Position numbers and translations under genes: made by a program
Shown: positions 1-12,971 of the stretch, piece after piece
Position numbering within the stretch: the stretch's first letter is position 1
Layout of the letters: each line of letters starts with the position of its first letter
Notes under the pieces: generated by a model
The model's input: the letters and a program-made list of their open reading frames with translations, nothing else
Databases searched by the model: none
What the model was told of the DNA's origin: nothing
NCBI RefSeq assembly: GCF_025118155.1
Contig: NW_026251437.1
Location: 62,001-126,000 of the forward strand
DNA from: Cokeromyces recurvatus
Lineage: Eukaryota > Mucoromycota > Mucoromycetes > Mucorales > Mucoraceae
Reading direction: 5' to 3'
Length of the DNA stretch: 64,000 nt

Positions 1-40
<40 letters not shown>

Positions 41-97
41 TCTAAACATATACAAACACAAATACATACAAATATATGCAAATACATTTTCAATGCT

Positions 98-1423
98 ATG
101 TCAAAGGATTCATATAGCTCTAATAATTTTTCGCTAAAAAGATTATTAGATGAACAAACAAATAGTACTAATAAAAGGAAAAAGGCATCTATTTCACTTT
201 CTAAATCTCGACCCATTAGCCCTTCATCTGTCATTACTGTAAAACAAGAAATAAAAATCAAAACTGAAAAAGTAAAAGCAGACACAATTGATGACTATAT
301 TATAAAGAAAGAAGAAGAAATCAAGTTGGAATCAAAAGACGATTTGTTGAATGATATTAAACTAGAAACAGTTAAAGATGAAACTGACATTTTTGATCAG
401 ATAAAATTGGAAGAAGAATTAGATACTTTTATAGAAAAAGAAAACAAGTATGCCTGTCCTATTTGCGATAAAGACTTGACTCTTGTCAAATCAAGTTACT
501 TTCGACAGCAACATATTGATGAATGTATATCAAATACTCAAAATGTAAAGGAGAAATTAGAATTTGATATTTGCATCTTTTGTGGTAAAGATCTAACTCA
601 TCTTGACTCATTAACTCGAAGACAAGTGCACCTGAATCGTTGCCTGGATGAATCAATGGTTCCCGAACAGGAGCAGCAACAGCAGCAGCAACAGACTGAA
701 ATTTTTGCAGGTCAAGACATGCCTCTTCTGGTTACCTTGGAGATATGTCCTATTTGCTATGAATCTTTTATGCAACGTGGACTTCGACAAAAGATCGTGC
801 ATTTAAAACAATGTGCTAAACAAAACCAAATCACTGTTCCTGAATTATTAAAAAGGATACAATATCCAAATGAGGGGAATGTATCAAAAACGAATGAAAT
901 GACTGCACCGACTCCTCAAAGAACACAATATCAATTAGTAGCTACTGGTTATGATTTAGATGATGATTTTGATGATGATAATGATGATTTTAGTCGAAAA
1001 GTGATTATCCATAAGCAGAGTGTGAGTCCGATGAGTCAAAAGAAACAAGATAAAGAAGATGAAGCCTTTCAAACTGCCTTAGCCCTTTCTCGATCTTTAC
1101 ATGAAGAACGACGACAAAAGCAACGACTTTTAAAACGTAGACAAAAAATGACAGATGAGAGGGATTGGAATGCAGCAAATATTTGGTCAGCAGAGGAAAG
1201 TTATTTAAAGGCAATGGATAAACTAGATAAGATCTTATTTCCTTCCAACATGGATCATTATAAACAAGTACAACGTGAAAGATCAATAGGACTTTTAGGA
1301 CCGTCTCGAATTAATCACTCAAATAATAATTTCTTTTGGCATATAGCTAGCAATAAGGAGTCAAATTGGGATGATCCCCTAGTATTCATGTCTCTATTCA
1401 CGCGTAAATTTAAGGAGTTTTAA
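98..1423 (+). CDS. UBZ4-type zinc-finger protein, SLX4-like
   Basis: Single-exon 441-aa protein. The N-terminal ~110 residues are Lys/Glu-rich with repeated KxE patterns. Three C2HC (CxxC...HxxxC) fingers follow at about residues 119-143, 158-182 and 218-242. The second reads FCGKDLTHLDSLTRRQVHLNRC and is very like the UBZ4 ubiquitin-binding finger of SLX4/FAN1-type DNA repair proteins. A short Gln run and an acidic D-rich stretch follow, then a basic helix and a C-terminal NIWSAEESY segment. SLX4 scaffolds structure-specific nucleases in the nucleus; that role is inferred from the fingers only. I cannot see an SAP or SLX1-binding domain with certainty. The ATG at 98 is the first in frame. 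It lies upstream of the Dis3L2-like gene on the same strand. Alternative: another UBZ4 repair adaptor. Confidence 0.6.
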   Translation: MSKDSYSSNNFSLKRLLDEQTNSTNKRKKASISLSKSRPISPSSVITVKQEIKIKTEKVKADTIDDYIIKKEEEIKLESKDDLLNDIKLETVKDETDIFDQIKLEEELDTFIEKENKYACPICDKDLTLVKSSYFRQQHIDECISNTQNVKEKLEFDICIFCGKDLTHLDSLTRRQVHLNRCLDESMVPEQEQQQQQQQTEIFAGQDMPLLVTLEICPICYESFMQRGLRQKIVHLKQCAKQNQITVPELLKRIQYPNEGNVSKTNEMTAPTPQRTQYQLVATGYDLDDDFDDDNDDFSRKVIIHKQSVSPMSQKKQDKEDEAFQTALALSRSLHEERRQKQRLLKRRQKMTDERDWNAANIWSAEESYLKAMDKLDKILFPSNMDHYKQVQRERSIGLLGPSRINHSNNNFFWHIASNKESNWDDPLVFMSLFTRKFKEF

Positions 1424-1637
1424 AAGCGTTATTATAAAGTTACATTATGTAAATTTGCTCCAATTTTTTTTTTTCTTTTTCTTTTATTTTTGTATATTAA
1501 AAATGAGCCATCACAGCTATAATAAAAATGTAAGAAATGGTGTCTAAATAATAATGATGATAATAATAATAACAATAATAATAACAATAATAAAGCATTA
1601 AGGAATAGTAATTTTTTTCTTTAATTAGAGAAATAAA

Positions 1638-4600
1638 ATGCGATCTAATGCAGACGATTCAAATAATTGGAGGATACGGAATACTAATGTTAATTTATCT
1701 CCCAGTTGTTCAAGTAATAACCAGCGATCATCAACTGATAATGATAGTTTAACTAATGATTGGCAGCAACAACAAGAAGATAATACAAAACAGAATAATA
1801 ATTGGAAACACAAAAGTTTTAATCAAAGGAATAACAATTGGCAAAAAAATAATTCAAGTAGTAGACGTAGACGATCGATACAAATTATTTCAATTGACGA
1901 TCTTGCTCCACCTATAAGTCATTTAAATAAGAGGAAGAATAATAATGAAGCACAAAAGCAGTTAAAAGTAGAATCCGTCGATCCGTTATCTCAACTCCCT
2001 ATGGAATCAGCAAAAGATAGCATTCATGCCTTTGAAAGACCAGCTATATCACCTCAAATAAGCCCAGATACAAATGTGTTGAATGATGAGCCCAATAGAT
2101 GGGTACAATTTGCTAAAAGTCATGAGGACATATCAATTCAAGGGTCTGATTCATCTAATATCAATAAACAACAGAATGAAACTGTTGACGCAAATGAAAA
2201 TTGGCGTGCGCGTAAATTACAATTAAATAAACATGTACATGTGTAATTTTAGGAACATAGTTTACTAACGTATTTATAAATAGACGCTTTAAAAGTAACG
2301 TCTCAAGAACCATCCAAATATATACATCCAGAAGATAAAAATAACTTGGGCAGAAAAGAATTGTTCAAACCCTATTGGAATCCTCTGGAGGTTGAAAAGG
2401 GGCTTCAAAACAAGACGCTTTATCAGGGTATTGTTCGATTTTCTAAAAATAGAACAGATGCTTATGTTGTTTGCGATGCGCTTGACCATGATATTTACAT
2501 TGGTGGACTTGCAAATCGTAATCGCGCTTTACCTGGTGACTTGGTGGCAGTTGAGTTATTAGATGTTGAAACAGCTTGGGAGGAACGAAAAGTACGCGAA
2601 CAGAAGAAAGCAGATGATCGTAATGCTAGATTAGATCAGCCCGTTGTAGAAGAAAAAGCGATAATGAATGAAGAGGTTAAGTTAGTAGGAGAAGAAGAGG
2701 AGGAAGAAAACGAAGAAGAACAGAAACCAAAGTATTGTGGTCATATTGTTAGCATTATTTCAAGGCCTCCTAACACCACCTATGTTGGGTAATTCTTATA
2801 AGACTCATATGTAGGTCTATATTACTTACTCTTTTCTTTTTTTTTTCTTTCTATACAGTGTTATCACTCTTGAACGATTTTCGTTTCAAAAGAATAATAA
2901 TAATAATAATAGTGAACCATTTGATGAACAGCAAGATAATAGTGCATATACTAGTACAAAAGAACAACCACGATTAGCTTGGTTTAAGCCAAATGATAAG
3001 CGCATACCTTTCATTGCCCTCAGAGGTCGTGATATTCCTCGATTTTTAGTGAATAATGAAGAATATTTTAAGACACATTTGTTTTCGGCAGAGATTCGAC
3101 GTTGGCTTATTAGTGATGTCAGCCCTTCAGGAAGAATTATAAAAGAATTAGGTCCTTTAGGAGATTTAATGACTGAACGAGATGCTATCTTAGCAGATAA
3201 CAGTATTATTCAGACTCCATTTAGTCCAGTAGCTCTTCAATGTTTACCTGAAACACCATGGGCTATACCAGAAATTGAATATAAAAAAAGACGTGATTTA
3301 CGTTCTGAACGTATATTTTCGATTGATCCACAGACAGCTAAAGATCTTGATGATGCACTTCATGTGAAAGAATTATCAGATGGTTATTTTGAAGTGGGTG
3401 TCCATATTGCTGATGTATCTTACTTTTTGAAACGACATACGCCATTAGATTCCGAAGCTTGTATGAGGGGCACAAGTACTTATTTAGTAGATAGTGTTAT
3501 ACCTATGTTACCACCATTATTATGTGAAGAACTATGCAGTTTAAACCCTGGTGTTGAAAGGTATATTACCAAAAAAAAAAAGTCATATGCAGTAAGCTTA
3601 ATTTTTTTTAATGAATAGATTGGCATTTTCTGTTATTTGGAAAATGGATAAATACGGTAAGCCAGTTGATACTTGGTATGGAAAAACGATTATCAAGTAA
3701 GTCATAATACTTTAAATATATACAGTTACATATGTATTTAATAATATATCAGATCTTGTGCAAAACTTGCATACGAGGACGCTCAAAAGGTGATTGAGGG
3801 CTTTGAAATGGGGCCTCAAGTAATTATTCATGGTGGTCATCAAATACATTCAATTTGCAATGATATCTTTATTCTTCACCGACTTGCAACAGAGATGCGC
3901 AAAAGACGATATAAAAATGGTGCACTTTCATTAAATTCTGTCAAACTTCAATTTGAACTCAATGAAGTAGGAGAGCCGATTTCAGTCTCACAATACGAAA
4001 GTAAAGAAGCTAACAAGCTTATTGAAGAATTCATGTTATGTGCCAATATTAGTGTAGCGAAAAAAATTTTGAGTGTTTATCCAGATGAATCATTATTAAG
4101 AAGACATGAAGACCCACTTGAAAGAAGACTTGTAAGACATGTTTATTAGTAAAGAACCTTTTTCTTTTCTTTTCTTTTTTTTTTTTAGTAGGAAACTCAC
4201 TTTTATATAAATATATAAATATATCTTTATATAGAATCAATTCATTAAAATAACAGAAGTGTTAGGACTCGATTTTGACGCTTATAGCGCTGGCTCGCTT
4301 CAAGAATCTTTTGAAAAGATCAATAATAAGGTTGTTAGAGATGTTTTATTAGTATTGGCTATTCGAACCATGCAACGAGCAAAATACTTTTGTTCAGGCT
4401 CTATCGATTTTAGTAAATACTATCATTATGCGCTTAATGAGCCATGTTATACACATTTTACATCACCTATTCGTCGATATGCTGATGTCGTTGTGCATCG
4501 TTTATTGGAAGCTGCATTAGAGTTTGAAAAGAAACAAACAAATGGAAAAGGTATAATAGTTATTTTATTTTATTTTATTTTATTTATTTATTTTTTAATA

Positions 4601-5251
4601 GTATCCAATTGCCCATATAATAAAAAGATGATTCAAAAGATAACGTTTGGATGTAATACAAGAAAGGATGCAGCTAAGAATGCACAAGATAATAGTAGTC
4701 TTCTTTATCTTAGTAAATATCTCTCAATGGTAGAAAGACGAGATGGACCGATTTATAAAAAAGCCGATGTTATAGTAGTCTCTAAAGAAACTTTTGATAT
4801 TTATTTACCCGAATATGGTCTTGAAAAGCGAATTTATCTCAAAGAATTACCAGTAGATGAATTTCATTTTGATAAAAATACTCTAGCTCTAGATATTCAT
4901 TGGAAGCGTGGAGTACCTGTGACGATGCATAATGAAGAGAAAATTTATGCACAAGAAAGAGAACGACAAGATGAAGAAGAAGAAGATGATGACGAAGAAG
5001 AAGATGATGACGAAGAAGAAGACGAAGTGAAAGATAGTCTTCAAGCACTTAGTTTAAAGGAGTCAGATCCTAACAAACATATGAAAGCAGATGATTTGAT
5101 CCCGCCTGTTATATTAGATGAAGTAACATGTTTACAACGTATTCAAATGTTTTCAAATATTGATGTTAGAATTCAAATTAATGATAAGCGGTCTCCTCCA
5201 ATTATCAATATATATCCTGTGAATCCATTTTCTGGTGAAGAAGAAACATAA
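1638..5251 (+). CDS. Dis3L2-type 3'-5' exoribonuclease (RNase II/RNB family)
   Basis: Predicted seven exons: 1638-2211, 2284-2788, 2859-3560, 3619-3696, 3753-4131, 4235-4550, 4602-5251 (1,067 aa). All joins keep frame and use GT-AG sites; the first intron has a TACTAAC branch site. The N-terminus is low-complexity (Asn/Gln/Ser). A cold-shock region starts at FKPYWNPLEVEKGL, followed by the RNB domain and a C-terminal S1-like segment; an acidic Glu/Asp insert lies near the end. The RNB motif SIDPQTAKDLDDAL keeps all four acidic residues (D516, D522, D524, D525; 3325-3354), so the enzyme should be active. There is no N-terminal PIN domain, which argues against Dis3/Rrp44. Intact catalytic residues argue against the inactive yeast Ssd1 branch. 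The likely role is cytoplasmic decay of (uridylated) RNA. Confidence 0.88.
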
Positions 5252-6192
5252 CTTGTTTTACATGAAAATATTAAAAACAAAAAAGCTATTATTATTTATA
5301 TCAACTGAAAAAGGTATACAAGATAAGAAGCCGCAATAAAAGAAATATTTTATCATAATTACAGAGATAATACTTTTTTTTTTTTGTTTTTAAACATAAT
5401 ATCGCCCTTCACTTTCTTTTTCTTTTTTTTTTTTTTTTTTACTTATTTTCTAGTGAGTAAAGAGATTAAAAAGATACAAAAACTCTTGGATAAATTATAT
5501 TTGTTAATGTTACAGCAAGTTGTAATTTATAATAGTACATCTCTAAATTTTACTTTATTCTATTGAAGGGCAATATATAAATGTGTCATGTTACCAATTT
5601 AGACTATGTGGAAAATACAGTAAAGTGACTGTGATATTAAAATATATATTTATTTCTTTTTGATTAAATAAAAGATTACTTGTTTCAACCAGTATAAAAA
5701 TGGATAATGTAGTGAAATCTACTATTTGTTACTCTGTGTATTCTTTTTACTAAAAAAGAGATCCACGACTTCTTTTCCTGGAACCAATGTGTAATTTTTT
5801 TTTAGTCATCTTTTATATAATGAAAAAAAAAAAAAGTTATATAAAATGGAGATATGAAAGACAGAAGAAAGAAGTTTTATTCTTTTCTTTCCTTTTTATA
5901 AGATGTATGTTTCATATCTCATTCTAAGTTTATATAAAGATATAATCACCTATTTTTTTTTATATGTGTATATTGTTAAAGTTGTGCCTTTTTTTTTTTT
6001 TAATTTTAAGAAACTAAGATGTCATTGGCTAAAAATATTGCTATTCTTTCCCTCCCCCCCACATTTTCATGTGAAATTTATATCACATTAATTATTTAAT
6101 TCTGCTTATCAAATTCTCACTCACTCACTCTCTCTTCTTCTTCTTTTCTTTTTTCTTTTTCTCTCTTTTCATCATAAGTAAAAAAACTAACA
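5252..6192. other. intergenic, presumed FOX2 promoter
   Basis: No convincing gene. It contains long T runs (5371-5380, 5428-5440, 5990-6001), a short C run at 6054-6060 and, from about 6115 to 6170, a pyrimidine-rich CACT/CTT tract that ends just before the FOX2 start, as seen upstream of several genes here. Confidence 0.6.
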
Positions 6193-9179
6193 ATGACAAA
6201 TAATATTCGTTATGATGGAAGAGTTGCTATTATTACTGGTGCTGGTGGAGGTTGATTGCATTTCATGTAAATTGTAAAATTCATGTTTACTCATTATTTA
6301 ATCTATTAGGCATTGGTAAAGCTTATGCTCTTTATTTCGCTGAACGAGGTGCAAGTGTCGTTGTGAATGATTTAGGTGTTTCACATACAGGTGATGGATC
6401 CAGTACAAAAGCTGCTGATGTTGTTGTGGAAGAAATTCAAAAGGCAGGTGGTAAAGCAGTTGCAAATTATAATTCAGTAGAAGAAGGACAAAAGATTGTT
6501 GATACTGCCATGAAGGCATTTGGTCGTGTGGATATTATCATTAATAATGCTGGTATTCTTCGTGATAAATCATTTGCTAGAATTACAGATGCTGATTGGG
6601 ATATTATTCAAGCCGTCCATGTTAAAGGTTCTTATGCTGTTACAAAGGCAGCTTGGCCAATTATGAAGAAGCAAAAATATGGTCGTATCGTGATGACAGC
6701 TTCTGCCGCTGGTTTATATGGTAACTTTGGTCAAGCAAATTACAGTGCAGGTAAATAAAAATATAAAAGACATATTCATATGAAAATAAAAATAAAAAAA
6801 AAAAATAGTTTACTGATGGGAAAAAAAATTATTTTTTATTTTTTTTTTCATTACATAGCTAAACTTGCTCTTGCCAGTTTTAGTAACTCTTTGGCTAAAG
6901 AAGGTGCAAAGGATAACATTCATTGCAATACAATCGCTCCTATGGCTGCTTCTAGAATGTAATATATCTACTACTCACTCTTTCTTTTATATATATATAA
7001 ATACTAATTGTATATATACGTATGTGTATACATATATTTTAGGACGGAAACTGTTATGCCTCCTGAAATCCTTGCATCTCTTAAACCTGAATTTGTTACC
7101 CCTGTAGTCGGATATCTCTGCCATGAAAACACAGAAGATAACGGTGGTATCTTTGAAGTGGGTGGTGGCTTTGTTTCTAAATTAAGATGGGAACGTTCTC
7201 AAGGTGCAGTCTTCAAAGCGGATGAGAGCTTTACACCCACTGCTATTCGTGCTAAATGGGCAGAGATTACAGATTTTACCAAGACCAATGAATACCCTAC
7301 TTCAATTACAGATACCGACTTTTTAGCTCTTTTAGAGCGTGCAAAGAACTCAGGTCCTAATCCTACAGGTGAACCTCTTCGATTTGATGGTCAAGTGGTC
7401 ATTGTTACAGGCGCAGGTGGTGGGCTTGGTAAAGCATATGCGTTGTTATTTGCCAAATTAGGTGCTTCCGTAGTAGTGAATGATTTGGGTGGTTCGCATA
7501 CAGGTCAAGGCTCTGATAGTCGCGCTGCTGATGTTGTCGTCGAGGAGATTCGCAAAACAGGTGGTAAGGCAGTAGCCAATTATGATTCAGTCGAAAATGG
7601 TGATAAAGTAGTTGAGACAGCCCTTAAGGCCTTTGGTCGTATTGATATCTTGGTCAATAATGCTGGTATCCTTCGTGATAAGTCCTTTGCTCGTATGTCC
7701 GATGAAGACTGGGATCTCGTTCATCGTGTTCATCTTCGAGGTACCTATAAGGTCATCAAGGCTGCTTGGCCACATTTTGTTAAACAAAAATATGGTCGTA
7801 TTATTAATACAGCTTCAGCAGTTGGTTTGTACGGTAACTTTGGGCAAACTAACTACAGTGCAGCTAAACTTGGTATTGTGGGTCTTACACGTACATTAGC
7901 ACTTGAGGGACAACGTAAAAATATCATGTGTAATGTGATTGCACCTAATGCTGGCACACGTATGATCGCTACCATTATGCCTCCAGAGATGGTAGAAGCA
8001 TTTAAACCTGAATATGTTGCACCTCTTGTTGCCTATTTGGGGCATAGTTGTGTTGAAGAGACAGGTGGTATCTTTGAAGTTGGAAGTGGTTGGGTTGCTC
8101 AAGTTCGTTGGCAGCGTACAGGTGGTATTGGATTTCCTGCTAATCGTGAATTAACACCTGAACAAGTTGCTGCTCAATGGTCCAAGATCATTGATTTTGA
8201 TGATGGTCGTGCTACAAATCCCAACAGTACACAAGATTCATTCCAGGGCTTTATGGAAAACTTTAGTAATGTAGTTGAAGAAGCACCTAAATCTGGTCTT
8301 GATGTAGAGGCAGCTAAGAAATTAGAATTCGAGACACTTGAATTCACTTATACAGAACGGGAAGTCATTTTGTATGCCTTAGGGGTAGGATGTAAACGTA
8401 CAGATACTAGTTTTGTTTATGAAAACGATGTTAATTTTCATGTTCTGCCTACCTTTGGTGTCATCCCTTCCTTTACGACTATGAATACAGTTCCTATTGG
8501 TGATTTCTTACCTAATTATAACCCTATGATGTTGTTACATGGTGAACAATTCTTATCTCTTAAGAAACCTATTCCTACTAGTGGTACGCTCAAATCCAAG
8601 GCACATCTTGTCGATATTCTTGATAAGGGTAAAGGTGCTTCCGTTATCATTAATGTCACAACAACGGATGAATCAGATGAAGTGGTATTTGAAAACGAAT
8701 TTACATTGTTTATTCGAGGCAGTGGTGGATTTGGTGGACGTTCAAGAGGAGAAGATCGTGGACCTGCTACAGCAACCAATACTATTCCTAATCGAAAACC
8801 AGATGCTATTTGTACAGAAAAGACAAGCGAAGATCAAGCCGCGCTTTATCGATTAAGTGGTGATTATAATCCATTACATATTGACCCTGAAATGTCTGCC
8901 ATCGGTGGTTTTGATATCCCTATCCTTCATGGTCTTTGTTCATTTGGTATCTCTGGAAAACATGTATTAAAGACATTTGGTAATAATGATCCAGCATCAT
9001 TTGCAAATATCAAAGCACGTTTTGCTAAACATGTTTTCCCTGGAGAAACATTGGAAACATCAATGTGGAAAGAAGGTAATAAGATTATTTTTCAAACTCG
9101 CGTTGTTGAACGTGATGTAATTGCTATTTCAAATGCTGCTGTTGAATTAAACACAATTACCCGTGAAAGCAAATTGTAA
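6193..9179 (+). CDS. FOX2: Peroxisomal multifunctional beta-oxidation protein (hydratase-2 / D-3-hydroxyacyl-CoA dehydrogenase)
   Basis: Exons 6193-6250, 6310-6750, 6859-6958, 7043-9179; 911 aa, close to yeast Fox2. Two tandem short-chain dehydrogenase domains (about residues 1-300 and 305-600) each show the TGAGGG nucleotide-binding loop, an NNAG motif and YSAAK (YxxxK) catalytic residues. In the first domain, an intron splits the YSA|AK motif. The C-terminal MaoC-like hydratase-2 domain has the [10 protein letters not shown] signature. The protein ends SKL, a canonical type-1 peroxisomal targeting signal. It catalyses the second and third steps of peroxisomal fatty-acid beta-oxidation. The first exon is only 58 bp and its donor is the less usual GTTGAT. 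No SCP2 domain is present, as expected for fungi. Confidence 0.95.
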
Positions 9180-9221
9180 TATAGTAACAATCATTTTTAT
9201 TATTATTGCAAAATAAACAAA

Positions 9222-9330
9222 GATTTGCCGCATTTATTGCGGAAAATTATTTTAGTAACTTGAAAACTATGGGGTTTTTTTTTCCCCGAATATTTCTTTT
9301 TTTTCCCCGGATATTTCTTTTTTTTCGGAT
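9222..9330. promoter_or_regulatory. hairpin plus repeated CCCCGRATATTTC elements
   Basis: Between FOX2 and the HAD phosphatase gene there is a perfect small inverted repeat, CCGCATTTATTGCGG (about 9228-9242). It is followed by two tandem copies of CCCCGAATATTTC / CCCCGGATATTTC (about 9284-9317) and a partial CGGAT. They lie about 100-150 bp before the next ATG, so they could be a FOX2 3' element or promoter sites. Function is not known. Confidence 0.4.
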
Positions 9331-9431
9331 TTTTTTTTTTTTTTTTTAAAAAAAATATAAAATGTCAAAATTTATTTTCCGTCTTATTATATGAATATAT
9401 ATTTTTTTCTCTCTCTTTTCTTTAAACAAGC

Positions 9432-10283
9432 ATGACACAAACAAAAGCAATTCAAACTTTGGATTCAAAGGCATTCGTTTTTGACCTTGATGGTACATTG
9501 ATTGATACAACACCTTTAGTTGTAAAATACTGGACGAATTTTGCAAACGAACATGGATTAGATCCAGCACAAGTAAAGCAGTAAAAAAAAAATAACACTA
9601 CAATACACATAATTAATATATACCCCCCTGGTATTATTTAGATTCTTGCCTCATCTCATGGACGTAGAACGTTTGATACAATTCAACGATGGGTACCAGT
9701 ACTTGCTAATGATAAATATGTAAATGAATTTGAGAGCAAGTTAGCAAAGGAGACGGAAGGTGTGATTATATTACCGGGAGTCATGGATTTATTAAGTCAA
9801 ATCTCTGAAGAAGATTGGACAGTGAATACAGCGGGTACACACATGATGGCCACTACAAGGTTAAGTCAATTTAATATTAAAGTTCCAAAAGAAATGGCAA
9901 CAGGTGATAAGGTAATAATAAAGGGAAGGAGGGGGGAAGAAGAAGAAGAAGAAAAAAAAAGTCATCATCTCATCATGACCACTTGTCTTATTATTATATA
10001 TTAGTTAACAAAGGGTAAACCGGACCCTGAAGGTTATTTATTGGCCGCCAAATTACTTCATAAGGACCCTAAAGATTGTATTGTCTTTGAAGATGCCGAT
10101 GCGGGTGTTCGAGCCGCCATCGCCGCAGGAATGAAATGCATAGCTTGTTTAACAACACACACTTATGAACAATTAAAGGAAGCTGGAGCTACTGTCATTG
10201 TTGATCGTTTAGATAGTGTTCATATTGAAAAACAGGAAGATGGAAGTTACAAGACAATTATTGAAAATGCATATGAGCTTTAA
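9432..10283 (+). CDS. HAD-family phosphatase, glycerol-3-phosphatase / 2-deoxyglucose-6-phosphatase-like
   Basis: Exons 9432-9572, 9642-9911, 10005-10283; 229 aa. HAD motif I is FDLDGTLID (nucleophile and acid Asp of DxDxT). A Thr motif (NTAGTH), the conserved Lys in TKGKPDPEGY and the C-terminal acidic motif VFEDADAG follow, in the usual order and spacing for the Gpp1/Gpp2/Dog1 group. Such enzymes dephosphorylate glycerol-3-phosphate or sugar phosphates in the cytosol. Which substrate applies here cannot be told from sequence. A glycerol kinase gene lies 37 kb away in the same window, so glycerol metabolism is plausible. The second intron holds a GAA-rich stretch. Confidence 0.85.
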
Positions 10284-12971
10284 AATATATACATATACAA
10301 TAAATACATAAATGAAAAAAAGAGCGGAGAGATGTTCTGTTCTATTATAGTAAGATATGATTTACCTTCTTCTTGATGAAGGCATTATAATAATAGAAGA
10401 GCCTTGATATGCGTATTAACACCTATCATTGTGTACACTTTAATGCAAAATAAAACTAAAAATAAATTCATAATATTCTAAAAAGAAACTATGCTTATGT
10501 AATTCTGAAACACAAAATTTACTAGCCACAAATTAGTTATTGTACCAAAATTAGAGCTTCCTTACTTTTTAAAGCTTAAAAAAAGAAAGGAAAACAAGAA
10601 TTCTCAGTACTCTAATAGATAAGTTTGCTTCTTTCTATTTCTTTTTTTTTATGGTAAGACATTCTTAGAAATAAATCAATTTACTTAACGCTAAAGAAAT
10701 TACAAATATCGTTCCTTAAGTAAATAACAATAAAAAAAAAGGTTATTAAATAAGTTTTTCTTTTTTTTTTTTTGCGAGTTCATTACTGCGGAAAGGAGTA
10801 GTTTTGACCTTGGCACAAATACAGAGTTTAAAAAAATAGAGAATAAGATGAAATATATACACATTTAAACTCTCTTTCTTCGACATAAGACTCTAATAGG
10901 ACTTTTGTATAATTGTTTGCATTCTTCATGACGATGTAGTAAAAACTTTGCACAACATGTGTGTCAAAGGACAGAATAATGAAGCTAAATGAAAAAATAA
11001 GGTTCCCCTTGGTTCTTTCACTTTTCTCTTCTTTTCTTTTTCTTTTTTTTTTTTTTTGAACTACAGGCTTTGAAGTTATTAGTATCTTTCTCTTCTTTGT
11101 AGCAGCTACTGTAGAGTCATGCATGAAACAATTGATAACACCAAAAGTCGATATAAATTCCTCTAAAACACAGTTACAGATATACCGTAGCCGCCCTCCC
11201 CTTTTTTGTGTGTGTGTGTTGACATTTACGAGCACGCCCTTCTTTGTAGACTATCCTTGACTATATGTAGATTGAATCCAACCTCAACAATAAAAATGCA
11301 AATTTTTTTACAAGATAATCCAAAGTTTGACTCTTTTGTACTAAAAAAAGTATCTCCTCATGTTTTCCTCTTGTCTAAAGTTGTTTCGTCATTACGCTTG
11401 GATATAATATGGATGAATTCTCGTAAGCGTATCCTTTATAAATTTATAAAGAGTTGAATCACTTTCTCCTCCCCCCTCCACCTTTAAAAAATAAAATAAA
11501 ATAAAAACCTTACAAATTTGTTGTATAAACCTCTCTATTAGAATTATCTTTTGGTGACTAGTAGCCTTTTTTTTTTTCATGAAGGAAAAAAAAAAAAAGT
11601 CCTTGATAAATGCAGTATTCTCTTTAGTTTAAATTGAAGTTTTCAACCACCTTTCTTTTTGGTAAAAGACACCATTCGCTTCTCATATGTGTAATCACCC
11701 ATTTTTGCGTGTGTGTGTGTGTGTTGTTCCTGGGTGAATTCCCATAATTCAAGCAAGTTGAGTAGTATTTTAAATGGCATGTGTATTTGCCTGGTCCCGA
11801 AGAAGATTGCATGTCTCTCATCTGTTTATTGTTTGCGAACTTGCTTTATATATATACACACACACATATATATATATATAGGCAGACAGACGTATTAACA
11901 TTTAACGGATTGAATCTTCCAACAGGTTCACTATAGAAAAATAAATAAGGCACTAACGTCCTTAGATTGCTCAACTTCAATGTCTTTATCTGACTACATT
12001 AGTATTTTGTTGGCTATATCTATGAAACAGTTGTCTGAAATTGGGAGACAGGAGGTCAAATTTTCCTAACAGTGGATTGGTTGTTAGAGAACTAATGACG
12101 AACTCGCAGTGTTTGATTATTCATCAATCTTCTCAATTTTGTACCACTTTAATCCAAACTTAAAAATTTTTTTATTTTATTTTCAATTTGCTCAGTAAAT
12201 TATTAAAGTCTTTAAATAGAATATGTATCCCTTCAAATCTGCATTAATTATTGTTTTAGCAACTTGATTTGTAAGAACCAAGAAAACACATATAGATTAC
12301 GTGACGAAACAAGATGTACTCATACTGCACACATTATATAATATCGAAGCGGCATTTGGATTTATTGTTCTTGAGTGTTATGACTACTATTTTTTTTTTT
12401 TCCTAGTGAAAATAATTTAACACACTTGGGATTCAAATTACATTCTATGAAAGATTTGTTTATACTTGTTTAATAATAGCCAATTTATTTGCTTTTATTC
12501 TAAATATATAGCATGTGTAAAAATAGCTTGCATATTATGTTTATGTGAATATAAAAGATTGTATTGCTGCATTCAAATATTTTTTTTTAAGGCTTAAATA
12601 CAAAAATAACGAATCAATAGTTTTACAGTATATAGAATTACCACCTATATCTTGAATAATCTGACTATCGTAATATTATTATTATTATTATTAAAGAAAA
12701 AAAAAGGGAGGGGGACACGTAGGATATAGTATATATATTGATCATATATGTGTATACAGATGTGTATATGTATATGATAAAGTGCAATTATGGAGGACAT
12801 TTAGGTCACATTGCTTAGCAGCTAGACGACGATGTGTTACTTCTAAAAATACCCGCTTACATTTACGGAAAGTATCACATTTATATACAGCTTGTTAAAA
12901 TATGTATATAAAAAGATCAAGATTTTCTTATGTATTTTTTTTTTATTTATTTATCCAGGATTTTACTAAAT
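10284..12971. other. long non-coding interval
   Basis: No gene could be supported. Short open frames here are low-complexity and have no recognisable protein pattern. Features seen are GT repeats (about 11208-11220 and 11708-11723), a CA/TA microsatellite (about 11852-11880), ATT repeats near 12675 and several T runs. The last part is presumably the promoter of the Crz1-like gene. Confidence 0.5.

Noticed and set aside
1638..5251. Ssd1 (translational repressor)
   Set aside because: All RNB catalytic aspartates are present, whereas Ssd1 is degenerate at these positions.
10828..11898. several 60-130 codon frames as genes
   Set aside because: They contain homopolymer-derived Lys/Phe runs, overlap on both strands and show no recognisable motif.
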